NCBI GenBank assembly: GCA_013400975.1
Contig: WBMZ01012213.1
Coordinates: 248,001-312,000, forward strand
Reading direction: 5' to 3'
Length of the DNA: 64,000 bases
From: Atrichornis clamosus
Lineage: Eukaryota > Chordata > Aves > Passeriformes > Menuridae
The notes beneath the pieces were generated by a model. The model was not told where the DNA came from, did no database searches, and worked only from the letters and a program-made list of their open reading frames with translations. Within the stretch, counting starts at the first letter, position 1, and every line of letters begins with the position of its first letter. This document shows, in pieces, positions 1-11,111 of the stretch. The position numbers and the translations under genes were made by a program.

Positions 1-2265
1 TGTATAGGTCTACATAAATGTAAAAGTCAACAAAGTAACTGGGACTTGGAGCAGGAGATGATGTAGCATTCTTCTGCATACTCATCAATGCCAAGTAGAT
101 GTAGCATTCTTCTGCATACTCATCAATGCCAAGTACAGGGGTCACAGTCTGAATTGAACAAATGTAGGCAGCAGCCTTAATACCTTCCATTCCCTTTTTT
201 ATAATACACTACCCAGTGTTGCTGGTGTTTTCAAAATTCTCTTAAAAATACCCAGGCAAGATCTCTAGATGGCAAAGTGCTACAAATATCAACACAGTCT
301 TAGAGAATCTACACTGGAAAGGCAGGTATTTCAGAGGATATTGGGATAACTTGATTTTTTGACACAGTTCTTGGGGTTTTTTTGGTTTTGTTTATTTTAT
401 AACAGCAGAATATTCTTATAGCAAGAAAAAAAGTTAACAGAGCCTCAGTGAATAATGCACATTGTCTGGAAAACAGCTAAGCTGTTACTTTGTCCCTTGC
501 AACCTGTTAAACTGATTCTATTAAAAGCTAGTAAGTGAGATCTTTCCAGGATCTGATAAAAAAAAAAAATCAATATATTTTTGATTAAAAGATTGGTGTT
601 CTTAGAGCTCCAGTGTAAATGGGCCCCCTGGCTATACTAAGGTCATCACTGCTGCAAAAAATTGCTTTATTGGGTAAATAATATTAGTACATGCGAAGGG
701 AAAGCACATACTGTCATCAGATGTCCTTTATTTCTCTGAAAATCTGCCACTACAAAACTTCTAACTGTGCAATCTCTTGAAGCACGTATTATTGGCTTTT
801 TAAGTGTGATCCAACTGCAGAAAGAGAGGTTTGTTTCATTAACTTCTATGCTGGTAAGAGAAAAAGATATCCCCAAAGTCAACAGTCATCACCACACTTA
901 CACTCTTCAGTACTCTAAATGTTGGAAATCTAAGCATCTTCATATTCCAAAGAATAGAAGAACCTCTAAAACTTCACAAATCTCATAAATGACCACACAC
1001 ACCAACTGATTTCTAAAGCAGCTAATAAAGAGCATCAGCACACAGGATTGTTGCAGTGTGCTGAAATGTTGCAAACACATATTTTCAGTTTTCCTTTGGA
1101 GTTGTAATAATGGCCTATCTCCTACCTAAAGTTATCAAGTGCGCCTCATATTAAATGAGTTGCACTGCAGTGCCTATAATCCCTTTTAACTCTGAAATTG
1201 TTTTTGCAATGTGATTGTAATAGAAACAGTTAATTCCTAAAGTACAGCTGAGTTACAGGATTTTCCCCCATTCAAACTATCTTACATATGCTATTTTATG
1301 ATCTACATAATCAAGTTAACTTGAATCAGGTGCTTTTGAAGAAAATCTTTTGATCCTCACCACATTTTGATTCACAAGCTCAAACAGTCTGGCTAATGAA
1401 ATGTCTTTATTCTGCAAAAAACCAAACTAGAACATATGCTGTTGCCACTCAGTCCACTAACCACAGATTTCATCCACTATAAAATCCTTAAAACATTTAC
1501 ACATGATAACACTGGGTCTAGCATTAACTGCTGCTCTACAGATCCACTCTTACTGGCTGGCACTACTTGCATAAGTAGACAGCAGTCACAGACTTCCAAA
1601 CTGTTGATCTGCTTACAACAAAATTAGAAGATATAAAAACAAATTTTCAAGGCTCTATACTAAATTGGTAAGACCTTCTGATTTTGCTTTTCTCAAACAT
1701 TTTTGCAGCATGCCAGATTCCAGGAACAGATTTTATAAAAGCATTTTTTTAACAACACCTGGACTCTTAATAGATCCAAATAGAGTATATTTGAGCTCAT
1801 ATACTTTAGAAACAACTTTAAGTAGCCTGTAAAATCTCAGCAGTGGCCGCAAAAACAGGACTAAACTAAAAGACAAAAAAAAGCCTCAAGAGATGTGACC
1901 ATGGACCTTTCTTTTCCCAGCTACAGTAACAACACCCCTCTTCAGCTGCGTATGCTAAAATGCTTCCCTTAAGATTCTAATAGTGAAATTAGTTCTAAAA
2001 ATTAACTGTCATCAAGATAGCTTTTCACTTTCTTAGACAACCAAAAAAACCCAAGGAATACACAAACTGGGCTTGTGACCTTAACAGAAATAAGAGAGGA
2101 AGAGGAATATAAGGTTAGAAGACGTAACAGCGCATAAAACAAACAGTTTTACTAGGACGAGCCATATGGCTGTACCATGTTAAAGCAGTGCCATTCACAA
2201 CTTGCTCTACCCCATCCAGGGGCTATTACTGTTCTAGGAAAGGAAACTGCAAAGCAGAAGGAAGG
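1..2265 (-). other. DOCK4 intron 8, part 1
   Basis: This is AT-rich intron sequence without a recognisable exon. I looked for the next DOCK4 exon (the codons after ENRPIS) on the minus strand from here to 9222 and did not find it, so intron 8 probably extends past the window edge. A short tandem duplication lies at 60-135. An A-run occurs at about 559-569. Confidence 0.6.
60..135. repeat. 38-bp perfect tandem duplication
   Basis: Two identical 38-bp copies sit head to tail (60-97 and 98-135), each beginning GATGTAGCATTCTTCTGC and ending GCCAAGTA. Perfect identity suggests either a recent duplication or an assembly artefact. Confidence 0.95.
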
Positions 2266-3202
2266 TGTTATGGTTTGCACGTGGCCGGATGCCAGGCACC
2301 CATGGAAACCACCCGCTCACTCCTCCCCCAGCTGGACAGAGGAGAGAAAAAAAATTCAAAGCATTCATGAGTTTGAGATAAGGACCCAGAAGAGGCTCCA
2401 ACTTAAAAGATATAAAAGTAAATATATTATACTAACAGAAACAGACCAGGATAACGAGAAGCAAAATGAGCTTTTGTAGAACACCTTCTTCCCCCCCACT
2501 CCCTCTTCCCAGCTCTACCTCCTACCCAAACGGCGCAGGGAGACAGAGAATGGGGGTTTTTTGGTCAGTTCATCATCTGTGGCTTCTTCCACTGTTCAAG
2601 GATTGGAACCGACCTGCTGTTCTGTGGGGTCTCTTCTGGGAGACAGTTCTCCAGGAACTTCTCCAATATGAATGCATCCCATGGGCAACAGCGGCCCTCA
2701 AACTGCTGCGGCATGGGTCACTCCTCCACAGGGTGCAGTCCTTTTCAAGTATCCACCTGCTCGAGCTCCTGGCATGGGCTCTTCCATAACTTCAGGTGGA
2801 TCTCTGCACTCCTGTGGTCCTCCCTGGGCTGCAGGGGCACAGCTGCTTCACCATGGTCTCACCACCAGCTGCAGAGGAATCTCAGCTCTGGCTCCTGTAC
2901 CTCCCCCACTCCTTCCAACCTGACCTTGGTGCCTCCATGTTGTTTTCTCCTCACATCTTCTCACTCACTCCTCTTCCCTGGCTGGAATTAAAACTGCGCC
3001 ACCAGGATTATTTTGAATTTCTTCTTAAATATGTTATCACAGAGGCATTACCACTACTAATTGGCCTGTGGCATGTCCATCTTTGCAGCCAGACAGACAT
3101 TGGCCCTGCAGGACATGATGGTGGGGCTTCTAGCAGCTTCTCACAGAAGCCACCCCTGTAGTCCCCCCACTACCAAAAACCAGGTCTAGCAAAACTATGA
3201 CA
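2266..3202 (-). mobile_element. Solo LTR of an endogenous retrovirus (ERVL-like)
   Basis: This is a 937-bp element in the same orientation as DOCK4. Read on the minus strand it begins TGTCATAG and ends CCATAACA, giving TG...CA termini. It is flanked by a perfect 5-bp direct repeat GAAGG (2261-2265 and 3203-3207), as expected for a target-site duplication. I recognise the family by its blocks: the segment near 3100-3170 containing AGCAGCTTCTCACAGAAGCC, the segment at 3024-3050 containing CTTCTTAAATATGTTATCAC, and the CTCCTCCACAGGGTGCAGTC-like repeats. The family is common in neoavian birds. A 5-bp duplication fits class III (ERVL) elements. No internal viral region is present, so this is a recombined solo LTR. 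Open frames inside it are not genes. Confidence 0.85.
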
Positions 3203-4154
3203 GAAGGGGAGACAAATGGAACATGATACAAAAACACACCAGGGAAAACTCTAGGAATCATCAGAGGCTGACTTCAGCTGTTTATTGTTAATTTAAGTGA
3301 TAGCAAAAATTATCCCTAGCAGCTAGTTAGCCAGAAAATAAGGATATATACATATGCATAAATATCAAGTGAAATTAGCATGCACCAATTAAGTAGAATA
3401 TGAATGACTTGCAACTGTAGTCTTAATAAGCATAAGCATGTCATCACTCAAATTTAAATACTCAGCTTAAATACTCAGTTTTCTTGCTTCCATACAAGTA
3501 GCATATTCATGTTCAATAAAAGCCTTTTAGAGTGTGAAGACACACATTAGACAATTATATCAATATAGAAACAGTCTGCAAAATAATATTTATTATTATT
3601 GTTTATTAACAACAAAAAATCATAGATAAACCTGTATTTTATTATTATCCTTAACTTAATACAACAGAACTGACATTATTGTGGATGCCAACACATTTAG
3701 AAACAGCTATTTTTAATAGCAATTTCCAGCAACAAAAAAAAAGTCTAGAGAAAAGTACAATCCCATATTGTCCCAAATAAATGGAAAGTGATCCCAAAAG
3801 AGCATTTACCTCTAGCTTAGTAAAGCTGATAGAAGAACATCCCTATTGGCCAAAGTGGGCACTGATCTCACCAAGTTTGGTGCAAGCAATGCATCACAGC
3901 TGCTACCAATCCAAAGATGTCTTTAGCTTGGAAGTCTGAAGATCAAAAAGAACTTGAAGCATCACTGATATCAGATTTGTTCTCTGGGAAAGTCACTAAC
4001 ACATTTCAAAAACCAGTTTTTCACATCTCACTGAGAAACATATTACTATCTAATTCTTAGTACATGTTGAAAAAATTAGGAACATTAACACATGCTGTAA
4101 ATATGAAAAATTATTTGAGAATATCTATAAAATATACCTTTTTTTTCTTTTATT
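3203..4154 (-). other. DOCK4 intron 8, anonymous AT-rich sequence
   Basis: No gene or recognisable repeat is visible apart from the target-site copy GAAGG at the left edge and a short TAT/TTA-rich stretch at about 3585-3610. Confidence 0.6.
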
Positions 4155-4206
4155 CGTAGAATCATAGAATTGCTTGGGTTGGAACACACTTTTAAGATCA
4201 TCTAGT
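4155..4206 (-). mobile_element. CR1 LINE 3'-end fragment
   Basis: This short remnant contains AGAATCATAGAAT followed by GGGTTGGAACACAC and TTTAAGATCATCTAGT. That is the reverse complement of the avian CR1 3' end (GATGATCTTaaaGGTC...CCAACC...ATTCTATGATTCT). The 3' end is at the left, so the element points along the minus strand. It is about 50 bp, typical of strongly 5'-truncated CR1 copies. Confidence 0.85.
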
Positions 4207-7200
4207 GATGATCTGTTCAAAATACTAAAGGAATACTAAGATATTATCAAAACCAGCATAATTGTTTAAGGCTTTTATGGCTTTCATTTCCATCTCTTTA
4301 CTTATTTTAAAAGGTGCTACCCTAAAAATGCACTGGTAGGTCACACAATGAGAGCACCAATGTAAATGTTAAATTAGAAGAATATTCCTTAAACATATAC
4401 ATTGCCTGCCACAACATATGTGTTCTATCTTATAAAAAGAATTATCAATACATAATGAAGCAAAAATAGTAAATTTGTGTATGTATATATAGATGTTACT
4501 TATTTTTGAACCAACTACCCTAAACCCTTTGCAAATATTTTAAGAGCAAATTCAGAGTCCTTTTCCCTCTAGATTCCACTCTTAAGGGCTGATGTCAAAA
4601 ACTCAGATAACTAATATTAATAATTTATATCCTTTATGATTTCAATATCAACTCTTTCTGAACTTGATGCCTCAAACTTTACTGAGATCTAAGGTAGTAA
4701 AACAGAGAACAAAAAAGAAATAGGATAGATTCAGATCCAAATTACTTTAGGGTATGCTGAGCAGCTCTTTAATCAATACAATTGAAGGATCCTAAGGAGC
4801 CATCCAAGATGCCCTAAAGAAGATGCAGACATTTCATCATCTGATTGCTTTCTAGGTTTTGCTGACTAGTTATAGTCAGCAAAGAAGACTCTGAAGAGAA
4901 TAACAAGAGCCTAGAGATGCAATTCGCACAAAGATCTAATTTTGGTGTGTTTGAAGCTGAATTCCAATCCTAAAGTCCACTGTCCATCATGAAACCTTCT
5001 GAAATTAGACAAAAAGGAAACACTTGTGTTTTATTTCAGGACTAATACATGTCTAATGAGGCACAACTACTCAGAGAAACAAAATATGCCAAAGAAAAGC
5101 AAATGCTAAATTAAACTATAAAGCATTTGGGTTGGTTTTTTTTAATTTATTTTTCAAATAGAGAGGAACAAGAGTGCAATATAGGTGAAGAACAGATTTC
5201 TATTAGTAGGTTGGGTTTTTCTTTAAGATAACAAAGACCCATGCCCAAATTATCACTCTGCCTTTGAATATTCAAACTTACACTTCCTATCTACCGAAGA
5301 ATTTGGACTGTCTCTTAAGCTACAGCAATCTTCATTAAGATATTGTATAAACTGCAAAAGGAACTAAAATTACTACTTTTCTCATTTTCCTCCTCTGCTT
5401 GTCTCTACAAAGACAAACAGTGGCTAACATTGCATGATGTTAGAATCCACTCCTGCCAAGAATACTTACTAAATTTCGTTCCTGTGGCAAAACATACAGG
5501 CCACAAGGATTAGAAAAAAGTTTTGTGCTGACATTCAGGCTCATTGTTTTCAATTTGATATCTAATTTTTTTCTACTTTATACACCTATATTATTTTCAT
5601 CTGTTCTTAGCATGTAATGTTATATTTTCCTATTAGACACTCAATTCTAGTCCCACTAAACCAAATTCAAGAACTGTTAACACACTGTGCTTTGTCCTCA
5701 TAACTTGGTTTGTCTCAGTTGCTATGGGATGCTTTTTTCAGAGAGAATCTATAACTGTCCAACAACAAGAAAAAGTTTAACTGACTTTCACTGCTCAATG
5801 GATATTTTTTAAGTCTGATCACTTCTTAATGTTGACTAAGAAAACTACAGTTTGACAGTGGCCTTCTTGCACTTAAATACACAGCTCAGCTATCAAACCA
5901 TACATTGCCTATGTTATGAAGTACCTTCTTTTTACCTTTTTTTTCCAAAGCACAGACTTTTCCACAGGGTTTTTTCTTGCAGTAGTCTGGAGTAGAAATA
6001 CTATTCCTTTTTGGAGATACTTTCTCCATCTTAGTATCTACAATTGCTATTCAGTTTAACTGTGATACTTGAACAAATATTTCTGTTCAAACAGTTGAAT
6101 GTATGAAACTGATAACATAAAACAAACCAAAAAAGCTATGGAAAAACATATCCAATCAATTAAAAAAGAAATCAGATATTACTCCTTTTAGTCCTCCAAC
6201 AATCTTTTAAAGCTGCTATTTCAATTGCGTAAACCTGAGGTTAGAAAAAAAAGATAGATCTAGAGATAGATGTATTGATATATAGAGATCTTACAATTGC
6301 AGGTCCACCTGAGAAGAAGCTACATTAGTCTTAAGATATTCTATTACTAAATCTCAATTCTGCTATTTTTACTCTCTTCAACTGATCTCTTTTAGAGGCT
6401 ACAGAGCTCACTCACTTTATGTCAATTTATATCAGGTAGACAATGAACACTCTATTATGCCATTCAAAGTCTCATTAAAGAGGCAGGACTACCCACCTGA
6501 GGAAAGCTTGGTACACATACAGTGCTTGCAAAACTTAAAGCAACAATGTCCAAAGAAAGAAAGCCAAAAAATTCTAATAGCATAAGCAATGAATTGAAGA
6601 AATACACTTTAAATCATGTATATTCATATACTTCTATGTTTATCTGTGCTAGTAACGAGTTTCATCTATTCTTTTCATTACATTTTTCAACTGGACCACA
6701 AAACAACAACCCAGGAAACCAACGGACAAATGACACAATTAGGTTGTGACAGACCCTAAGGTGTTGCCACACACAGCTTTTGACCTGCACTTTAGTTAAA
6801 AATGAGCAGAAGAGTCTGTGTATCCAGGCTCCACAACTCCATTATTGCCCCTAGGCTTTGGCATCATTGTAGGGTGTGAACTGCAGGAGCTGGGGAGCAC
6901 AGACACTGTCTCCTCTCATACATCATCATTCTGAGAGGGGTTGTTCAATTCAAGCATATATCAACCAGGGCCTAAAGATCTCAAACATCTCACCCATTTG
7001 TACTTAATAAAAATTATACATTGTACCATACTGTTGTGCACCACGACCAACCAGCTTCAGTTTAACTCTGTGGTGAACTGGTTAAGTCACTTCCAGGTCT
7101 TGTCCAGACAGACCATATAAATCTCCAGCTTGGACACCTCTGCATTCCAGAGTTCGTTCTGTGATACAGACATACCTTGGAATTAATTTATTCTTGTGAA

Positions 7201-7979
7201 AACTCTCTTGGGTTTAGCTTTTCCAACATATTGAGAAGTTTCTGTTTGTTTCCTGGGAGGATTTTTTGTTGTGTTTGTTTTGTTACAGGGTTGTATGTTT
7301 GTTTGATTTGCAGATGGTTGCAAACTACCTTCACAAAACTTATCCTGTCATTCTCCCCATGCCCTAGAAGGCAGTTTGGATTTGTAACAACACATTTCTT
7401 CAAGGTTTACCAGTAATGGGATATGGAAGCTCACACACAGTAAGCAGTTGCATGCACTGGAGTCAGGAATCAATAACTAAAGGTCAGATCGCAGCAAGCA
7501 TGTGAGGAACAGATCAAGAATTTGTGCTTTCATGTAACATCAAGTCCAACCCATTTGCTTTCATACCACCATCACTGCCTTACCCTTGTTTTCAGCAATC
7601 CATATCACCCCAAATTGTTTTCTGTCAAAGTCTGCAACTCTCTGTTAAATCTATCACCTGCTGTGGCATTCATTGGAGTGAACACAAGTGACGTGCCCTG
7701 ACACACATATATAATCCTCAGAAATGACAAGAAGCTGTGTTTTGGTGACTACTGCCTGCAGTGCAGGCCAGAATGAAATGTCACTATCTAACAGCTAACA
7801 CTGTAACAGTAGCTGTGTATGTATGATCTCACTAATGAAAAATTAACGTACTCAGTACACCCTTGCTCCTAAGCCTTGGTTAGTTATCTTGTCTGCACTG
7901 CAAAGCACAGACATAATTTTGTCAAAATCAGCTCAACTTTCACAGAGTTCCCCAAATTCCTATTGCCATATTTAAGACA
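4207..7979 (-). other. DOCK4 intron 8, anonymous sequence
   Basis: The sequence is AT-rich intron without a recognisable exon. The stretch at about 6745-7170 is less AT-rich and includes a TATAAA at 7116-7121 on the plus strand; it may be an unrecognised repeat (see findings). The rest shows nothing I can name. Confidence 0.55.
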
Positions 7980-8458
7980 ACAACCTGTGGGAAGGACTCA
8001 AGCTGGAGAAGTTCATGGAGAACTGTCTCCTGTGGGAGGGACCCCAGGTTGGAGGAGGGGAATAGTGTGAGGAGTCCTCCCCCTGAGGAGGAAGGAGTGG
8101 CAGAGACAATGTGTGATCGACTGATCACAACCCCCATTCCCAGTTTCCTGTGCTGCTGGGGTGGATGAGGGATAGAAAATCAGGAATGAAGCTGAGCAGA
8201 GGAAAAAGGGTGGGAGGAAGAGGAAGATGTTTTCAGTTTTGGGTTTATTTCTCATTATCCTACTATGATATGATTGGTAATAAATTCATTTTCCCCATGT
8301 CAAGTCTGTTTTATCTGTGATGGTAATTGGTGAGTGAGCTCTCCCTGTCCTTATCTTGACCCATGAGCCTTTTGTTCCATTTTCTGTCCCCTGTCCAGCT
8401 GAGAAGGGGAGTGACAGGGTGGCTGTGGTTGGCTGAAGGCCAGGGTCAACCCACCACA
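7980..8458 (+). mobile_element. 5'-truncated ERVL-like LTR, same family as 2266-3202
   Basis: The 3' half of the same LTR family lies here in the opposite orientation to the solo LTR at 2.3-3.2 kb. Family blocks visible in order are GTTCATGGAGAACTGTCTCC, CCCCCTGAGGAGGAAGG, a stretch with ACAACCCCCATTCCCAG, TGCTGCTGGGGTGGA, the polyadenylation signal in GGTAATAAATTC (about 8276-8287), ATCTTGACCCATGAGCCTTT, and the terminal GGGTCAACCCACCACA ending at 8458. The 5' part is missing and no target-site duplication could be assigned. The left boundary is uncertain by some tens of bases. Confidence 0.82.
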
Positions 8459-9222
8459 CCCTTCACTATTGCACAGCCATTTAATGGTTCAGACTTCCTG
8501 GCATATTTCTCAAACAGAACTTTCTGGGCTCTTGTGTTAACTGTACTTTCTTCCTGTGCTCATATTTACTAAGTACATAGTGATTTCACTACTGAACACC
8601 CCCATGTTTTCTCTCTCAGCCAGGATTCTACTGAAAATTGAAATAAGCACTGAATATTTAAAAAATCAAAGGTTATCAGGACTCTCACAGAATTTAAACT
8701 CTAGGATAGATTGAGTTTGACAGTTTCACTGAAGAACCAGCACCTTCTCATAGGAGTACAGGCTCCTTTTATACAAAAATACGCTTAATTCACTGACTGG
8801 AGTTAAGGGGGAAGGGCAGTCCTCCAGTCTCATGTACCAAGGAGAATTCATTTCATAAATATTACAGAGCAAGCAACGGTTGAGAGTTTGGAATGTGCAC
8901 TGATTAGGAGAGATGAAAAGAGAGCTATTGAGAAATGAGCATTCTGTATGCATACATGTATACATGTTCCTACACAAACAAAAGCAACAGAAAAGTGAAA
9001 TAAGTAAACAAGACAGAGATATATACATTTTTTTAAACCTAAAATAACTCTAAAAACCATTAGGTGTAACAACTGAATTCCAGAAGGAAGCAAAAAATTC
9101 CCGTGAAACGAGATTATCTTCCTCTTGTTTCTAAATGTGGAATTTGTTACCTGGATCAAAAGGTACAGTATTTATTGTAAAACTTACGCGAAATCACTAT
9201 TTGAATAGAAATCACATGGTAC
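8459..9222 (-). other. DOCK4 intron 8, donor-proximal part
   Basis: Intron sequence next to exon 8. It begins, on the minus strand, with the weak donor GTACCA at 9222. Two overlapping minus-strand frames of about 100 codons (8726-9159) show no recognisable domain and no splice-consistent link to DOCK4. Confidence 0.6.
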
Positions 9223-9374
9223 CTGATGGGTCGATTTTCTTTACTATCAAAGAGTGAGAAGATTACTTCCAGTTCCTCTCCCAGATTGGAGCACATTAAA
9301 CTCTTCATCTGAACAAAAAGATGGTGGCTGCTAGCTGGTACTGGTGTGTCTTTTTTTCGATGGCGATGTTCCAT
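9223..9374 (-). CDS. DOCK4: DOCK4 exon 8: start of DOCK N-terminal domain
   Basis: This 152-nt exon follows the acceptor GGTATTCTTAG and begins at a codon boundary with MEHRHRKKDTP. It continues SSHHLFVQMKSLMCSNLGEE and LEVIFSLFDSKENRPI, ending with two bases (AG) of a Ser codon (about residues 184 to 233). The ATG is internal, not a translation start: it continues ...ELYRL from exon 7. The beta-rich HLFVQMKSLMC...EVIFSLFD segment is shared with DOCK1 (LFVNLKNVVC...). The donor, AG followed by GTACCA, is weak downstream of position +3. I remember Gln in human where this has Pro (TPVPASS). Confidence 0.96.
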
Positions 9375-11026
9375 CTAAGAATACCGCAAACACAGTGACA
9401 AGTTTGAATTAATTATAAAATTCTCAAAGTAAAAAGAGGTAAAACATGTAATACAGAACTAATTTCTTAATCCAAATTATATCTTTTTAAATTGTATTAA
9501 CTTGTAATATTTGTCCTCTTTTATTTTTTGCATCTGAGAAGGAGAAAACAAGGAAGTTACTTTCCCAGTGTTACACTGCATCATAGTTATCTCTAGGAGA
9601 AAAACAGGAACCTCTAGAAGTTTATCTTTTTCTACTCTGAAAATTTTAAGCTACTTTAAAGCTTTCAGCTGTAACAATATAGTATTTCATAGCTGGTTTA
9701 TTCAGTTAATGATCTGATATTCCAGTATTCAAACACATAAAAAGATGTTTTTGCAGAAGACTAAATACCAGTATTTTAAAATGGGAAAAAGCAATCACAC
9801 CCACATTTTATGATCTCTGGCAAACTGCTTTATAGAAGCTACCAAATTATCTTGATTTGACACAGTTTATACCTTCAGTATTTAATCAGAGATTAAGAGC
9901 AGGACTATTGTTGTACTATTCCTCTCTTACATTATAATAAAAATGATTTTAAACAGCAGTCTTTCTAAGCTATTTAGCCTTCATACTGAGGTTATCTTTT
10001 TTTCCCCTTTTTATTTTTCAAAGTACACTCCATGAGTTTCATTATTAGTTTTCTGGGTTATTTTTCCTCTGTATGTTTCTTCTTATGATTAATGGTTCCT
10101 CACTGTATTTCATCTAGTGCTTCAACAGGATTTCATAATATTACATATGACTTTGAAACTACTCAAAGGTGTACTGATTCTGGCATGAAGAATTTACAAT
10201 TAGGCTTGACATTACAAGTTATCAACACAAGTAGTTAAAAATTATAAAAAATATATAATAATTTAGCTCCAGAAAAAAATTGCAGCGATGATATTTTGGA
10301 GGATTTTATATTTAAGTACAAAAGTTATCATAAATAAAATTCAGTTTAAATACAAGCTTAGTCTTAAGCATATAAGGCTCAGATCTGTGTACCTTTAACA
10401 GCTGTAGTATTTACATACGAGTCAAAGCCAGTATAAATGAATTGGCAAGTTTTCCCAGACCTCTTTGGAGATTTAATCAGAATAAGAAATATCGGTGCTG
10501 GTTTTAGTAAATCAAAATGGGCTTTTATACCCGAACGAAAGCTTTCCTATGCAATTTAACTGCTATTTACACTAATATATTAGAAAGGACCAAGAGCCCA
10601 GTATGATTAATTGTGAAAATACTTATCTCATAAGAATATTATTATATTTCCATAAATCTTATCTAAATGGGCTCATGGGCCAGGTAAAGATCTAAAGATA
10701 AGGAATCTCATAAGCTTTTATTAATGATTAAATTTATGCTAACAGTCACAATTTTAATGATATGTCCAGAAACAAAACTTCTAACAGATAACATTTAAGA
10801 TAAGCATGTGTGCACATGCAAATTTGATATCAAATCAAAGCATCTCATACAGATGTAATGATGATATAGCTGTTCAAAAAAAAGGCTTTCCTTATATAGT
10901 AAAACTCATTACATTATGAAATGCCAGTTCATTGGATCAAAAAAGGTAGTTTTGGTTAAGTAGCAAAGAGTTGCTATCAAACTATGTAATTTTATAGCAA
11001 AAGTACCAAATATTGCATTCACATAC
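9375..11026 (-). other. DOCK4 intron 7
   Basis: The intron is 1,652 bp, with donor GTATGT and acceptor GTATTCTTAG. It is very AT-rich with no recognisable element. Confidence 0.88.
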
Positions 11027-11111
11027 CAGCCTGTAGAGCTCTGTAATGCTGATCTCCTCAGGATCCACCATAGCATATTCTTTTCGTGGAACTAAGTCAA
11101 GTCCCAGCTGT
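11027..11111 (-). CDS. DOCK4: DOCK4 exon 7
   Basis: This 85-nt exon follows the acceptor ATTTCTCATACAG. Its first base completes the Glu codon of exon 6. It then encodes QLGLDLVPRKEYAMVDPE followed by EISITELYRL (about residues 156 to 183), ending at a codon boundary before the donor GTATGT. The LGLDLVPR motif corresponds to the equivalent ILDLDLVVRDE segment in DOCK1. Human DOCK4 has PED where this has PEE, from memory. The exon is invisible as an ATG-started frame but is secure because phase and sequence match on both sides. Confidence 0.95.

Noticed and set aside
2177..3161. Several plus-strand frames of 83 to 121 codons
   Set aside because: All are in or at the edge of the solo LTR (2266-3202) and antisense to it, in different frames, with no protein similarity recognised.
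7859..8463. CCCTT at 7859-7863 and 8459-8463 as a target-site duplication of the 8-kb LTR
   Set aside because: The left sequence next to it is not LTR and lacks a TG terminus. The LTR is 5'-truncated, so a 5-bp match is likely chance.
1..9222. Search for DOCK4 exon 9 (Phe-Val-Asp-Leu-Gly-Ser and Arg-Arg-Pro-Phe-Gly codons)
   Set aside because: No minus-strand match was found by eye. The closest (near 27-40) does not continue correctly. The exon probably lies outside the window.
9223..9374. The internal ATG of exon 8 as a translation start of a short protein
   Set aside because: A splice acceptor AG directly precedes it and the residues continue ...ELYRL from exon 7. The frame beyond 9223 is intronic.
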